Below, one piece after another: positions 9,065 through 17,724 of a stretch of 64,000 nt of DNA. Each line of letters begins with the position of its first letter. Position 1 is the first letter of the stretch. The position numbers and the translations under genes are program-made. The stretch lies in contig NZ_JAUSWH010000004.1 of the NCBI RefSeq assembly GCF_030815125.1, forward strand, positions 62,001 to 126,000, read 5' to 3'. Below the pieces are notes generated by a model. It had not been told where the DNA came from, did not search any database, and saw only the letters and a program-made list of their open reading frames with translations. This stretch comes from Allorhizobium paknamense. GTDB lineage: Bacteria > Pseudomonadota > Alphaproteobacteria > Rhizobiales > Rhizobiaceae.

Positions 9065-9326
9065 CTACCCTCTCCCTCCAAAATTGTCATTGCTCCGCGC
9101 AGCTTTACAAACCCGGTTTTCAGGACACCGGATGCTTCTGTAAAGCTTTGCGCTGACGCTTCGCAGCATGATCGCTGCCCGTGTCATGGCCTGCGCCCAT
9201 TGCGCGCTTCGGTTATGCCGGATTGGTTTTGCGTCTCAGGCGAGCATGAGGGACGGTGGTAAATTTTATCTTTAACAAAAGATATTTTAAATAATTCTAA
9301 TATTAAATGCATTGCATCCGGCCGCC

Positions 9327-10385
9327 TCAGGCAGCCGGATCTCCAGACGTGGCTTCCAGCACGGTCTCAGCCGTTCCGGCCTCCGGCGACTGCTTGCGCC
9401 TTGCGATCGGAGCCATGCGCGTGATCCTGACACGCTTGATACGGTGGGGATCGGCTTCGAGAATATGCAGTTCGAAACCGGGCACGGCATCGACGATTTC
9501 GCCACGCGCCGGAATGCGGCCAAGCGCCGAGGAAATCAGGCCGCCCAGCGTATCGACTTCCTCCATCTCCTCGCTGACGTCGAAATCGGGACCGACGGCC
9601 TCGGCGATTTCCTCAAGCTCGATGCGGGCATCGGCAATATAGACGTCTTCGGAGACCCGGGTGACCAGCGCCTCATCCTTGTCATGCTCGTCATCAATGT
9701 CGCCCACCACCATTTCCACGATGTCTTCGTGGGAAACGAGACCATCGGTGCCGCCATGCTCGTCGATGACCAGCGCCATCTGCGTGCGGGCCGCCTGCAT
9801 GCGGCTCAACAGATCGGCGGCCTGCATGGAGGGCGGCACGAAAAGGATGGAGCGCATGATGCCCGCCTGCTCCAGCGAAACACTCAGATCCACCTTCGCC
9901 AGATCCAGCCCGCCATCCTGCATGGCCTTGAGGGTGATGTAGGAGAGAAGGTCGCGGATATGCACCATGCCGCGCGGATCGTCCAGGGTTTCGCAATAGA
10001 CAGGCATGCGCGAATGGCCGCTTTCCTGGAACAGTGCCATCAACTCACCCACGGTCACGGAAAGATCGACGCCCTCGATATCCGAGCGGGGCACCATCAC
10101 ATCCTCCACCCGCACCTCGCGGAAGCGGAGAATGTTGTTGAGCATGGTGCGCTCTTCAGGAGAAAAGGCCTCGTTGGCGGCAGGGGCCGTCAAAAGCGCG
10201 TCGGCAATATCCTCGCGCAGGGTTTCCGCGCTCGACGGCCTCAGAATGCGGGCGGCACGCGCCCAGAAGGAATGCGGCTTTGACGCCGCGGGACTTCGGT
10301 GAGAGCTACTGGAGCCTTCTTCAGAAGAAGAGCCGTCCTGGCTCGTTGCGGTCTCCGCCGCCGGTCGTGTCGAAAAATCGCTCAT
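9327..10385 (-). CDS. tlyC: CBS-domain protein of the CorC/TlyC (hemolysin C) family
   Basis: The 352-residue soluble protein has a Ser-rich low-complexity N-terminus (residues ~1-50) and two CBS domains (starting near VMVPRSDIEGVDLSV and ILFVPPSMQAADLLSRM). A C-terminal CorC_HlyC domain follows (from about GLVSHEDIVEMVVGDIDDEHD). There is no DUF21 membrane domain. Family members are linked to divalent-cation efflux or adenosine-nucleotide sensing; the true role in rhizobia is uncertain. ATG 10385 is chosen; a TTG at 10400 would overlap the ybeY stop by 4 bp. It is the last gene of the phoH-ybeY-tlyC series. Confidence 0.9.
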   Translation of the reverse strand: MSDFSTRPAAETATSQDGSSSEEGSSSSHRSPAASKPHSFWARAARILRPSSAETLREDIADALLTAPAANEAFSPEERTMLNNILRFREVRVEDVMVPRSDIEGVDLSVTVGELMALFQESGHSRMPVYCETLDDPRGMVHIRDLLSYITLKAMQDGGLDLAKVDLSVSLEQAGIMRSILFVPPSMQAADLLSRMQAARTQMALVIDEHGGTDGLVSHEDIVEMVVGDIDDEHDKDEALVTRVSEDVYIADARIELEEIAEAVGPDFDVSEEMEEVDTLGGLISSALGRIPARGEIVDAVPGFELHILEADPHRIKRVRITRMAPIARRKQSPEAGTAETVLEATSGDPAA

Positions 10386-10396
10386 CGTTCCATCTA

Positions 10397-10903
10397 TCAA
10401 ACTGTTTCCTGCCCCGCATAGGGGTCAGATAGGCCAAGCTCCGCCAGAATGCGAGTCTCAAGCCCTTCCATTTCCTCCGCGTCCTCGGTGGTCATATGAT
10501 CATAGCCGAAAAGGTGGAGAAATCCATGAACCATCAAATGCGTCAGATGTTCGCTGAAACTCTTCTCAAGATCAACCGCTTCCCGCTGCACCGTTTCCCG
10601 CGCAATGATGATATCGCCCAGCATCGGCCCCGGCCTGTCGCCGGGTATGATGGGAAAGGCCGGAAAGGACAGGACATTGGTCGGCTTGTCCTGGCTGCGC
10701 CATTCGGCATTGATGCCCCTGATCTCCTCGTCATTGGTGAAGACCAGCGAAACCTCCACCGGCATGTCCGGGAAGGGCTGCTCTTCCTCCCGCAGAAGAA
10801 AATCAGCGGCAGCGCCCAGAACACGGGCGCTCATTGCTTCCAGTTCGGCCTCTGAAGGCCAGTCGCCGTCTTCGACGGCGACCTGTATGTCAAGCTTGCT
10901 CAT
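10397..10903 (-). CDS. ybeY: Endoribonuclease YbeY (16S rRNA maturation)
   Basis: YbeY is a zinc endoribonuclease for 16S rRNA 3'-end maturation and ribosome quality control. The 168-residue protein has the zinc motif HLMVHGFLHLFGYDH (HxxxHxxxxxH) near the C-terminus and the conserved RSQDKPTNVLSFP. ATG 10903 (MSKLDIQVAVEDG) is the more typical start; a GTG at 10921 would add six residues. Either start overlaps the 3' end of phoH, so the pair is translationally coupled. The phoH-ybeY-corC order is conserved across proteobacteria. Confidence 0.95.
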   Translation of the reverse strand: MSKLDIQVAVEDGDWPSEAELEAMSARVLGAAADFLLREEEQPFPDMPVEVSLVFTNDEEIRGINAEWRSQDKPTNVLSFPAFPIIPGDRPGPMLGDIIIARETVQREAVDLEKSFSEHLTHLMVHGFLHLFGYDHMTTEDAEEMEGLETRILAELGLSDPYAGQETV

Positions 10904-11975
10904 CTCGGCTTTCTGCTTCACCCATCACCGCCGGAACAGGCTCGGCCCGCTCGGCATATTGGGCGTCATAGGCCCTGACGATGCGTCCGACAAGCGGGTG
11001 ACGCACCACATCGACATCCTTGAACTGCACGAAGGACACGCCCTCTACGCCCTGCAGGATCTGCAGCGCCTCCACCAGACCGGATTTGACGCCGCGCGGC
11101 AGGTCCACCTGGCTGGGGTCACCGGTGACGATCATCCGGGCATTCTCGCCAAGACGGGTCAGAAACATCTTCATCTGCATGGATGTTGTGTTCTGCGCCT
11201 CATCGAGAATGACGGCGGCATTGGCCAGTGTTCGCCCGCGCATGAAGGCAAGCGGCGCAATTTCGATGACACCGGCAGTGATGGCCCGCTCCACCTTGTC
11301 GCCGGGGATCATGTCATAAAGCGCATCGTAAAGCGGACGCAGATAGGGATCGACCTTCTCCTTCATGTCGCCCGGCAGGAAGCCGAGACGTTCACCCGCC
11401 TCCACGGCGGGGCGGGAAAGAATGATGCGATCGACGGCGCCGCGCTCCAGCAATTGCGCGGCATGGGCCACGGCCAGATAGGTCTTGCCCGTCCCGGCGG
11501 GACCGACACCGAAGACGAGTTCGGAACGCTCAAGCGCCCGCATATAGGCGTCCTGCGTCGGCGTCCGGGCCACGACGGTTTTCTTGCGGGTTGAAATCTG
11601 CGCCATGGTCAGACGCGATTTGCGCTCCAGCGTCGGCAGCGTCAGCTGATCGTCGGCGGCAGCCGCCATGCGGATCGCCCCTTCCACATCGGAAAGCTCG
11701 ACCGTGCCGCCGCTCTGCAGCCGTGCATAGAGGTAATCGAGGGCGCGCCGCGCCTGGTTGGTCGCCACGACATCGCCGGAAATCGCGACGGAATTGCCTC
11801 GCGCTCGGGCATCGATGTGGAGGCGCTGCTCCAGAAGCTTCAAATTCTGATCGAACTGACCGAACAGCTCACTGGCAAGTCGGTTGTTCTCGAAGGTCAA
11901 GATGAAGTGATTGGCGTCGGACGCTGCACTCTTGGTGTTGCGCGAGGGTGAAGATACCACTTCCTGTCCGTTCAA
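10890..11975 (-). CDS. phoH: PhoH family ATPase
   Basis: The 361-residue cytoplasmic P-loop protein has the Walker A GVGPAGTGKTYLAVA and Walker B AAVILDEAQNTT motifs, plus TGDPSQVDLP, which fit the PhoH/PhoL family. An N-terminal KH-like stretch (NRLASELFGQFDQNLKLLEQ to GDVVATNQARRAL) precedes the ATPase core. The likely role is RNA-related, together with YbeY; the mechanism is not settled. It lies between miaB (38 bp upstream) and ybeY (overlapping), all on the minus strand. Confidence 0.95.
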   Translation of the reverse strand: MNGQEVVSSPSRNTKSAASDANHFILTFENNRLASELFGQFDQNLKLLEQRLHIDARARGNSVAISGDVVATNQARRALDYLYARLQSGGTVELSDVEGAIRMAAAADDQLTLPTLERKSRLTMAQISTRKKTVVARTPTQDAYMRALERSELVFGVGPAGTGKTYLAVAHAAQLLERGAVDRIILSRPAVEAGERLGFLPGDMKEKVDPYLRPLYDALYDMIPGDKVERAITAGVIEIAPLAFMRGRTLANAAVILDEAQNTTSMQMKMFLTRLGENARMIVTGDPSQVDLPRGVKSGLVEALQILQGVEGVSFVQFKDVDVVRHPLVGRIVRAYDAQYAERAEPVPAVMGEAESRDEQA

Positions 11976-12013
11976 GCGATCAGGCTCCTGTTACGATGGT
12001 TCCTGCCCCCACT

Positions 12014-13399
12014 CTAACCCTGTGCCACCTCGGCAAACAAGCTGTTTGGGCCGGTATCGGTGATTCGTACATGAATAATGTCGCCGATTTGCAAAGTTTT
12101 TGCATCAACATTCACCGATTGCAGCCAGGGCGAACGACCGATCATCTGGCCGTCCATGCGGCCAGGCTTTTCCAGCAGGATATCCATGGTCTTGCCCACC
12201 AGCGAACGGGCGAAATCATGCTGCTGTTTCAACAGCAATTCCTGCAGCCGCGCCAGCCGCTCGGTCTTGACCTCCTCCGGCACCTGATCCGTCAGCTCCG
12301 CCCCCGGCGTGCCCGGACGGGTGGAATATTTGAACGAAAACGCCTGAGCGTAGCCGATGGTTTCAACCAGCCGCATCGTCGCCTCGAAATCGGCATCCGT
12401 CTCGCCCGGGAAGCCGACGATGAAATCGCCGGAAAGCGCGATGTCCGGGCGCGCCGTGCGGATGCGGTCGATCAGGGCAGTATAATCGGCTGCCTTGTGG
12501 CGGCGGTTCATCGCCTTCAAAATCCGGTCGGAGCCTGCCTGTACCGGCAGGTGCAGATAGGGCATCAGCAGCCGGAGATCGCGATGCGCCTCGATCAGCC
12601 GGTCATCCATGTCGCGGGGATGGCTGGTCGTGTAGCGCAGCCGCGCAATGCCCGGCACCTCGGCCAGCCGGTAGAGAAGATCGCCGAGCCCCATGGGGCG
12701 GCCCTTCTCATCCTCGCCATGCCAGGCATTGACGTTCTGGCCAAGCAGGGTGATTTCCTTTACGCCGTTGGCCACCAGCTTTTCCGCCTCGCGCAGGATC
12801 TGCGCCAGCGGACGCGACACTTCCGAACCGCGCGTATAGGGCACGACGCAGAAGGTGCAGAACTTGTCGCAGCCTTCCTGAACGGTCAAAAACGCCGTGA
12901 CCATGCGCGGACGCCCGGCCACCTTCTTCGGATCCGGCAGATGCTCGAACTTGTCTTCCACCGCATATTCGGTATCGACCACGCGGCGGCCGGTGCGCAC
13001 CTGTTTCAGGGCAGCAGGCAGGCGATGATAGGTCTGCGGGCCGATGACGATATCCACCCCGGGCTCGCGGCGAATGATTTCCTCGCCCTCGGCCTGGGCC
13101 ACGCAGCCCGCAACGCCGATGGTGAATTCCTTGCCTTCCGCCGTGCGCGTCTTCTTCATCTCGCGCAATCGGCCAAGGGCGGAATAGACCTTGTCCGCCG
13201 CCTTTTCGCGGATATGGCAGGTATTGAGCAGCACAAGGCTTGCCTCATCGACATTTTCGGTCGGCTCATAGCCTTCCGCCGCCAGCGCATCGGCCATGCG
13301 GCTGCTGTCATACACATTCATCTGGCAGCCATAGGTCTTGATGAAGACCTTGCGCGGTTCGGCCGCTGGCTCTGCAAGGGTTTGGATGTCCTGGGTCAT
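12014..13399 (-). CDS. miaB: tRNA-2-methylthio-N6-dimethylallyladenosine synthase
   Basis: MiaB is a radical-SAM methylthiotransferase acting on i6A37 of tRNA. The 461-residue protein has an N-terminal UPF0004 domain ([12 protein letters not shown] with the first cluster Cys), the radical-SAM motif [15 protein letters not shown] (CxxxCxxC), and a C-terminal TRAM domain. ATG 13399 (MTQDIQTL) is chosen. The longer frame back to 13648 would translate three tandem R1 repeats (the Arg/Phe/Pro-rich stretch ahead of MTQD) and is not a credible N-terminus. phoH follows 38 bp downstream. Confidence 0.96.
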   Translation of the reverse strand: MTQDIQTLAEPAAEPRKVFIKTYGCQMNVYDSSRMADALAAEGYEPTENVDEASLVLLNTCHIREKAADKVYSALGRLREMKKTRTAEGKEFTIGVAGCVAQAEGEEIIRREPGVDIVIGPQTYHRLPAALKQVRTGRRVVDTEYAVEDKFEHLPDPKKVAGRPRMVTAFLTVQEGCDKFCTFCVVPYTRGSEVSRPLAQILREAEKLVANGVKEITLLGQNVNAWHGEDEKGRPMGLGDLLYRLAEVPGIARLRYTTSHPRDMDDRLIEAHRDLRLLMPYLHLPVQAGSDRILKAMNRRHKAADYTALIDRIRTARPDIALSGDFIVGFPGETDADFEATMRLVETIGYAQAFSFKYSTRPGTPGAELTDQVPEEVKTERLARLQELLLKQQHDFARSLVGKTMDILLEKPGRMDGQMIGRSPWLQSVNVDAKTLQIGDIIHVRITDTGPNSLFAEVAQG

Positions 13400-13457
13400 G
13401 GGCGGGCTTTTACAGCAAGCACCCCATGGCTGTGAAGCGAATTCACCAGCCCGCAAA

Positions 13458-13617
13458 GTGTTTCCAGGAAAAGTGGGGACCGGTTTTCCGTCCGGAAACA
13501 CGTAAAATAAACAGCGAAAGTGTTTCCAGGAAAAGTGGGGGCCGGTTTCCCGTGCGGAAACACGTAAAGTAAACAGCGAGAGTGTTTCCAGGAAAAGTGG
13601 ACACCGGTTTTCCGTCC
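13458..13617. repeat. Tandem array of three R1 copies, 62-bp period
   Basis: R1 copies begin at 13458, 13520 and 13582, exactly 62 bp apart. They are separated by near-identical spacers (CGTAAAATAAACAGCGAA-type). The first two have GTGTTTCC/GGAAACAC ends. The third is cut off after TTTTCCGTC, exactly at the TAG stop of the acyltransferase gene on the minus strand. The array fills the 217-bp gap between that gene and miaB and must lie in the miaB leader or promoter. Confidence 0.92.
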
Positions 13618-14414
13618 TATGGAAGTTCCCGGCCCAGCAGCTTCGCACTCAGCATGGCGCGGATGCGCCGCTCCACGCTGCTGGCGAGGTGCTTGCGGTT
13701 CACCCCTTCGCGATATTCCTCCGGCGGCCCAAAGCAGACATCCACTTCCACCGCGCCCACGCGCAGCAATCCTGCCAGATGCGGCGGCAGCGTCACGTCT
13801 CCCGGCCAGCTGACGACCGGGCGATAGTAGCGCCCCATCGGCATGCCCTGAATGCCGGTATAGGCAATAGCCACCGGCTGAACATAGACCGTGCCCTCCG
13901 GCGCCAGCGGCAGCGCCATGGCGGCGGCGCCATAGAGCGAGGATTTGGTGGGCAGCAGCCGGTTGCCGTCCGAGGTCGTGCCCTCGGGAAACAGCACGAC
14001 GATCTCACCCGCCGCCATGCGCTCGGCAATGTCATTGGCCTGCTTGCCGGTAGAGCGCTTTTCCTCGCGCTTGACGAAGACGCTCTTCTGCAATTTGGCC
14101 AGCGTCCCGAAGATCGGCCAGTCCGCTACTTCCGTCTTGGCAATAAAGGCGACATCGGCAACGGAACTCAGCACCATGATGTCCAGCCACGAACAGTGAT
14201 TGGCCGAAAGCATCAACGGGCGGCGGCGCGCAATTTCGCCATGCACCCGCACCTTCACCCCCAGCGCAAAACAGGCCACCTTGTGCCAGTAGCGCGGTAG
14301 GAAGCGACGAATCTTCCAGTCGAAAGCCAGCCCCAGCAATTGTACCGGCAGCATGAAAAAGGTGACGATAGCCAGGAGGCAAAGCAGCACGACAGCCCGG
14401 ATGCGCAGAATCAC
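13617..14414 (-). CDS. 1-acyl-glycerol-3-phosphate / lyso-ornithine-lipid acyltransferase (PlsC family)
   Basis: The 265-residue membrane-associated protein has an N-terminal hydrophobic anchor ([21 protein letters not shown]). The PlsC acyltransferase blocks are visible: [12 protein letters not shown] (HxxxxD) and [20 protein letters not shown] (the substrate-binding EGT block). The reaction is transfer of an acyl group from acyl-ACP to a lysolipid. In rhizobia the copy between fur and miaB corresponds by position to OlsA, which makes ornithine lipids from the OlsB product; PlsC activity on lysophosphatidate cannot be excluded. Its TAG stop abuts a truncated R1 repeat. The adjacent fur-type gene lies 5 bp upstream. 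Confidence 0.88.
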   Translation of the reverse strand: MILRIRAVVLLCLLAIVTFFMLPVQLLGLAFDWKIRRFLPRYWHKVACFALGVKVRVHGEIARRRPLMLSANHCSWLDIMVLSSVADVAFIAKTEVADWPIFGTLAKLQKSVFVKREEKRSTGKQANDIAERMAAGEIVVLFPEGTTSDGNRLLPTKSSLYGAAAMALPLAPEGTVYVQPVAIAYTGIQGMPMGRYYRPVVSWPGDVTLPPHLAGLLRVGAVEVDVCFGPPEEYREGVNRKHLASSVERRIRAMLSAKLLGRELP

Positions 14415-14419
14415 GTCAG

Positions 14420-14878
14420 TCAGCCCTGCTTTTCCGGAGGATGATTGGCGTCCTCCTTGTCGCGGTCGAGCGGAACTCCATAAAGCTCCAGCCGATGACC
14501 GACCAGTTGGAAGCCAAGTTCGCGCGCAATCTTTTCCTGCAGCGCTTCCAGTTCCGCGGAGTAGAATTCGATGACCGCGCCCGACTGGACATTGATGAGG
14601 TGATCATGGTGCTCGTCCGGAACGGTCTCGAAGCGCGAGCGGCCATCGCGGAAATCGTGGCGGGCGATGATGCCTGCGTCCTCGAACAGCTTCACCGTCC
14701 GATAGACCGTGGAAATCGAAATGCGGCTGTCGATGGCGGAGGAGCGGCGGTAAAGCTCCTCGACATCGGGATGGTCCTCGGAGTCCTGCAGAATACGGGC
14801 AATAATGCGCCTCTGCTCGGTCATGCGCATGCCGCGCTCGGTGCAAAGCTCTTCCAGGGTTTTCTGGGGTGCCGTCAT
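14420..14878 (-). CDS. Fur family metalloregulator (likely Mur/Fur)
   Basis: The 152-residue protein has a winged-helix DNA-binding N-terminus (RMTEQRRIIARILQDSEDHP, then SISTVYRTVKLFEDAGII) and a C-terminal dimerisation/metal domain with DEHHDHLINV. In rhizobia the single Fur-like protein in this neighbourhood acts mainly as the manganese-responsive repressor Mur, but I cannot separate Mur from Fur by reading alone. It lacks an obvious C-terminal CxxC structural zinc site. ATG 14878 is chosen (MTAPQKTLEELC); the upstream 10 codons are not typical. It lies between rimI and the acyltransferase. Confidence 0.9.
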   Translation of the reverse strand: MTAPQKTLEELCTERGMRMTEQRRIIARILQDSEDHPDVEELYRRSSAIDSRISISTVYRTVKLFEDAGIIARHDFRDGRSRFETVPDEHHDHLINVQSGAVIEFYSAELEALQEKIARELGFQLVGHRLELYGVPLDRDKEDANHPPEKQG

Positions 14879-14913
14879 GAAAAACTCAAACCTGCCGGAA
14901 CAAAACACAGCAG

Positions 14914-15411
14914 TTAACGAAGATCGCGCCGCATGACAAGCGCAGCCGTTCTGCGGCCCTCGGCATCGGTATAATAGGCCGGCCGTCTGCCCGCCACCTC
15001 AAAGCCCAGCTTGCGGTAAAGACCGATGGCAGGGCTATTGCCTTCCTCCACCTCCAGAAACATCGTCTGGCCACCATCCAGTGCGGCCTGGCGCAGGGCA
15101 GCCTGCATCAACCGCCAGCCAAGACCCGCACGGCCTGCCTTTTCCTGCACGGCCACGGTCAGGATTTCCGCCTCGCCTGCCACCTGGCGCGCCAGGACGA
15201 AACCGCTCAAGGCAGGCTTGAACACGAGATTGTTGGTGGGACGCGCGACAAAGCCGAAGGTGGTGGACTGGGACAGCAGGCTGACGAATTCCCCATCCGT
15301 CCAAGGCCTTGGAAAGCGTTCGGCATGCAGTTCCGCCACTTCGGCACAGTCACGGCTCTCCATGGCAAGCACTTCATATTCGGCTTTCCAGGAAAACAGG
15401 GTGTCGATCAT
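14914..15411 (-). CDS. rimI: Ribosomal-protein-alanine N-acetyltransferase (RimI-like GNAT)
   Basis: The 165-residue GNAT-fold protein has the acetyl-CoA-binding stretch EILTVAVQEKAGRAGLGWRLM (QxxGxG/A) and LEVEEGNSPAIGLYRKLGFEVAGRRPAYY, typical of RimI. It acetylates the N-terminal alanine of a ribosomal protein (S18 in E. coli). tsaB lies 3 bp upstream, the standard tsaB-rimI pairing. The start is ATG 15411. The slightly long N-terminal extension is common in rhizobia. Confidence 0.92.
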   Translation of the reverse strand: MIDTLFSWKAEYEVLAMESRDCAEVAELHAERFPRPWTDGEFVSLLSQSTTFGFVARPTNNLVFKPALSGFVLARQVAGEAEILTVAVQEKAGRAGLGWRLMQAALRQAALDGGQTMFLEVEEGNSPAIGLYRKLGFEVAGRRPAYYTDAEGRRTAALVMRRDLR

Positions 15412-15414
15412 GGT

Positions 15415-16068
15415 TCAGGCTCTCGCGACGGCATAACCCGTTTGCGGCTTGGCATCCGGTCCCCTGAGATAAAGCGGCTTCGGCTTGCCCGAAACCGGAG
15501 CCGCCGCACCCAGACGGCAAATCTGGGCAAGCGGAAAGCAGTCGCCGTCCTCAGGCCCATCCAGCCCCAGCACCGCCCTGCCCGAGCCTGCGACGCGAAA
15601 GCCCGTTCTTGCGCAGAGCGCCCTGAAATCCTCGTAGGACATGATCGCCGCCGCATCGAGCGGCCCGCCATCCGCGCCGAAGCTCTGGGCATAGACCTCT
15701 TCCCGCTTGGCATCCATGGCGGCAATAACGGGAAGCGCACCCTGTTCCGCCTGATCGGCACCGGCAATCGCGGCAAGCGTCGTCACGCCGACAATGTCGG
15801 CGGAAAGCGCAAGCGCCAGTCCGCGCGCCGCAGCAAGGCCGACACGAATGCCGGTGAAGGAGCCAGGACCGATGACCACGGCGATGCGGCCGATCTCGTG
15901 CATGCCCTTGCCCGCCGCTGCCAGCACCTCGTCGATCATCGCCATCAGCCGTTCGGCATGGCCACGTCCGATCCGTTCCGACACGCTGGCCAGCAGCTTT
16001 GCCGAAGATGAATCATAAAGGGCGGCGGCGCAATCGGCCCCCGCCGTATCGATGGCAAGAAGGATCAT
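15415..16068 (-). CDS. tsaB: tRNA threonylcarbamoyladenosine biosynthesis protein TsaB
   Basis: TsaB is a partner of TsaD and TsaE for making t6A37 in tRNA. The 217-residue ASKHA-fold protein begins MILLAIDTAGADCAAAL and has VVIGPGSFTGIRVGLAAARGLALA, the family signature. ATG 16068 is chosen because it starts the fold directly; the longer frame back to 16137 would overlap nfuA. It lies 7 bp after the nfuA stop and 3 bp before rimI, so nfuA-tsaB-rimI are probably co-transcribed. Confidence 0.95.
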   Translation of the reverse strand: MILLAIDTAGADCAAALYDSSSAKLLASVSERIGRGHAERLMAMIDEVLAAAGKGMHEIGRIAVVIGPGSFTGIRVGLAAARGLALALSADIVGVTTLAAIAGADQAEQGALPVIAAMDAKREEVYAQSFGADGGPLDAAAIMSYEDFRALCARTGFRVAGSGRAVLGLDGPEDGDCFPLAQICRLGAAAPVSGKPKPLYLRGPDAKPQTGYAVARA

Positions 16069-16075
16069 GACGGAA

Positions 16076-16639
16076 TCAGACCGCCTCGACTTCCTGCACT
16101 TCCGGCACGAAATGGCGCAGCAGGTTCTGCACGCCATGCTTCAGCGTGGCGGTGGAAGAGGGGCAGCCGGCGCAGGAGCCCTTCATGTTCAGATAGACCT
16201 TGCCATCGCGAAAACCCTTGAAGGTGATGTCGCCGCCGTCCTGGGCCACGGCGGGACGCACGCGGGTATCCAGCAATTCCTTGATGGTCGCGACGATGGT
16301 TTCATCGCCCTCATCGAAGAACTCGCCATCGAGATCCCCGGCTTCCGCCGTTCTGGCCGAACCCATGATCGGCGCGCCGCTCATGAAATGCTCCATGATC
16401 GTGCCGAGGATAGCAGGCTTCAGATGCGGCCATTCCGCACCGTCCTTAGTGACAGTGACAAAATCATAACCAAGAAACACGGCCGCCACGCCGGGAATGG
16501 CAAATAGCCGCTCCGCAAGCGGCGAGGCCGCCGCCTGCTCGCGATCCCGAAATTCCGCCGTGCCATTGTCCAGCACGACCTTACCCGGCAGGAATTTCAG
16601 CGTGGCCGGATTGGGCGTGGCTTCCGTTTGAATGAACAT
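16076..16639 (-). CDS. NifU-family Fe-S cluster carrier (Nfu type)
   Basis: The 187-residue protein has an N-terminal Nfu domain (FIQTEATPNPATLKFLPGK) and a C-terminal NifU-like domain with the cluster-binding CxxC in MKGSCAGCPSSTATLKHG. It should carry a 4Fe-4S cluster to client apoproteins. In this neighbourhood MiaB is one plausible client (inference). An R1 repeat (16686-16729) lies 46 bp upstream of the ATG and may sit in its promoter or leader. Confidence 0.93.
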   Translation of the reverse strand: MFIQTEATPNPATLKFLPGKVVLDNGTAEFRDREQAAASPLAERLFAIPGVAAVFLGYDFVTVTKDGAEWPHLKPAILGTIMEHFMSGAPIMGSARTAEAGDLDGEFFDEGDETIVATIKELLDTRVRPAVAQDGGDITFKGFRDGKVYLNMKGSCAGCPSSTATLKHGVQNLLRHFVPEVQEVEAV

Positions 16640-16685
16640 CTGGGGCTCCTTGCGGGCAGATCATCCGCAGTTTTCGAGTTTTGAC

Positions 16686-16729
16686 GTGTTTCCCAAGGGA
16701 AAACCGGATCCCACCTTTCCCGGAAACAC
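16686..16729. repeat. R1 repeat copy upstream of the nfu gene
   Basis: The copy has GTGTTTCC and GGAAACAC ends, with core variation (CAAGGGAAAACCGG) relative to the consensus. It occupies the gap between the universal-stress gene and the nfu gene. Confidence 0.85.
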
Positions 16730-16790
16730 TTTAGAATTCTTCCAAAATAAGACTTTTGCAGTCAAGCTTCAAGGGCGCGATACAGCTATC

Positions 16791-17282
16791 TTAGCACAAC
16801 GCATCGATCTCTTCATCGCTCAGATTATCCGGCAGCACCGTGACGGGAATGGGGAAAGCCGCAGTACGTCCGGCAATCATCGAGACCAGCGGCCCCGGCC
16901 CATCCTTGGCGGAACCGGCAGCAAGAACCAGAATGGCGATGTCGCGGTCTTCCTCGATCAGCGCATGGATCTGACTGGCGGCGGCACCCTCACGAATAAC
17001 GATTTCCGGCTCGATGCCGATGGTGTCACGCACCGTCTGCGCGGCCTTCGCGGTCGCCGCCTCGGCCTCTTCCATGGCCTCGGCGCGCATGATCTCTTCC
17101 ACGCCCAACCATTGCTGGAAGTCGCCCTCCGGGATCACATAGAGCAACACCAGCCCGCCATTGGAATTCTTGGCGCGCCGCGCCGCATAGTGCAAGGCGC
17201 GCAGACATTCCGGCGTCTCATCGATCACCGCCAGAAACTTGCGCCGGTGCCCTTCCAGCCGCGAAAGACGTTTTGAGACCAT
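16791..17282 (-). CDS. Universal stress protein (UspA family)
   Basis: The 163-residue protein shows the UspA fold: KFLAVIDETPECLRALHYAARRA at the N-terminus, and ILVLAAGSAKDGPGPLVSMIAGR followed by PIPVTVLPDNL at the C-terminus. The usual ATP-binding GxxGxGxxxxS/T is altered (AAGSAKDGPGPLVS), so nucleotide binding is uncertain. ATG 17282 is chosen; the upstream in-frame extension is not conserved-looking. It lies downstream of trpS but is separated from it by 439 bp of repeats and a transposon-like element. Confidence 0.88.
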   Translation of the reverse strand: MVSKRLSRLEGHRRKFLAVIDETPECLRALHYAARRAKNSNGGLVLLYVIPEGDFQQWLGVEEIMRAEAMEEAEAATAKAAQTVRDTIGIEPEIVIREGAAASQIHALIEEDRDIAILVLAAGSAKDGPGPLVSMIAGRTAAFPIPVTVLPDNLSDEEIDALC

Positions 17283-17354
17283 GGATGCCCCGCTCTGCCC
17301 TGTTTCATCAACCGGGAGGTGCGGCGAAAACGCCGCCCTCCAGAAGAGGGAACT

Positions 17355-17458
17355 TAGAGCATAATCCGACCGGAGTGAAACGAGGACGATCAAGATTATG
17401 CTTCAAAAAGAAAACGGTAGAGCGCCGATCTGATTCAATCAGATCGAAAAGCGCTCTA
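17355..17458. repeat. R3 repeat, TAGAG/CTCTA-edged
   Basis: This ~104-bp module starts TAGAGCATAATCCGACCGG and ends GAAAAGCGCTCTA. It contains an internal hairpin GATCTGATT/AATCAGATC. The reverse complement of essentially the same module occurs at 35639-35744. Its right edge is interrupted by the MITE-like element; before insertion it would have bordered the trpS stop. Confidence 0.9.
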
Positions 17459-17724
17459 GGGTCAAAACTCAATCAGGATGGGTGTTCTGCAAGGCGTATT
17501 TTGTGTCTGAGTAGGAGGAAAGGTGCAGGAAATGCCGATCATTTTCAAACCTTTCCGACACCCGCAGGCGCAAAATACGCCTTGCCCGAAGGGTTGAGCG
17601 GGATGGACCGCCTGATTGCGAACAATGCTCGACAAGGCCTCAGGGCCTTGCCTTGCGCTTGTTCGCGGCCATTCAATCCCATCCCGTTCAACAGAACACC
17701 CATCCTGATTGAGTTTTGACCCTA
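17457..17724. mobile_element. MITE-like element with perfect 31-bp terminal inverted repeats and TA target duplication
   Basis: The element proper is 17459-17722 (264 bp). Its left end begins GGGTCAAAACTCAATCAGGA and continues to 17489; the right end (17692-17722) is its exact reverse complement. A TA dinucleotide lies on each side, making 33-bp mirror arms. Internal smaller inverted repeats (AAGGCGTATTTTG / CAAAATACGCCTT) give a nested fold. It encodes no protein. TA duplication and long perfect termini suit a non-autonomous IS630/Tc1-mariner derivative. It is inserted in the TA of the trpS TAG stop codon. Confidence 0.85.

Noticed and set aside
13458-13617. Possible CRISPR array
   Set aside because: The repeat units have nearly identical spacers, only three units occur, the same repeat is dispersed in the window, and there are no cas genes.
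13400-13648. N-terminal extension of MiaB by about 83 residues
   Set aside because: It translates three R1 repeats and crosses into the neighbouring gene; the normal MiaB start MTQD at 13399 fits the family.
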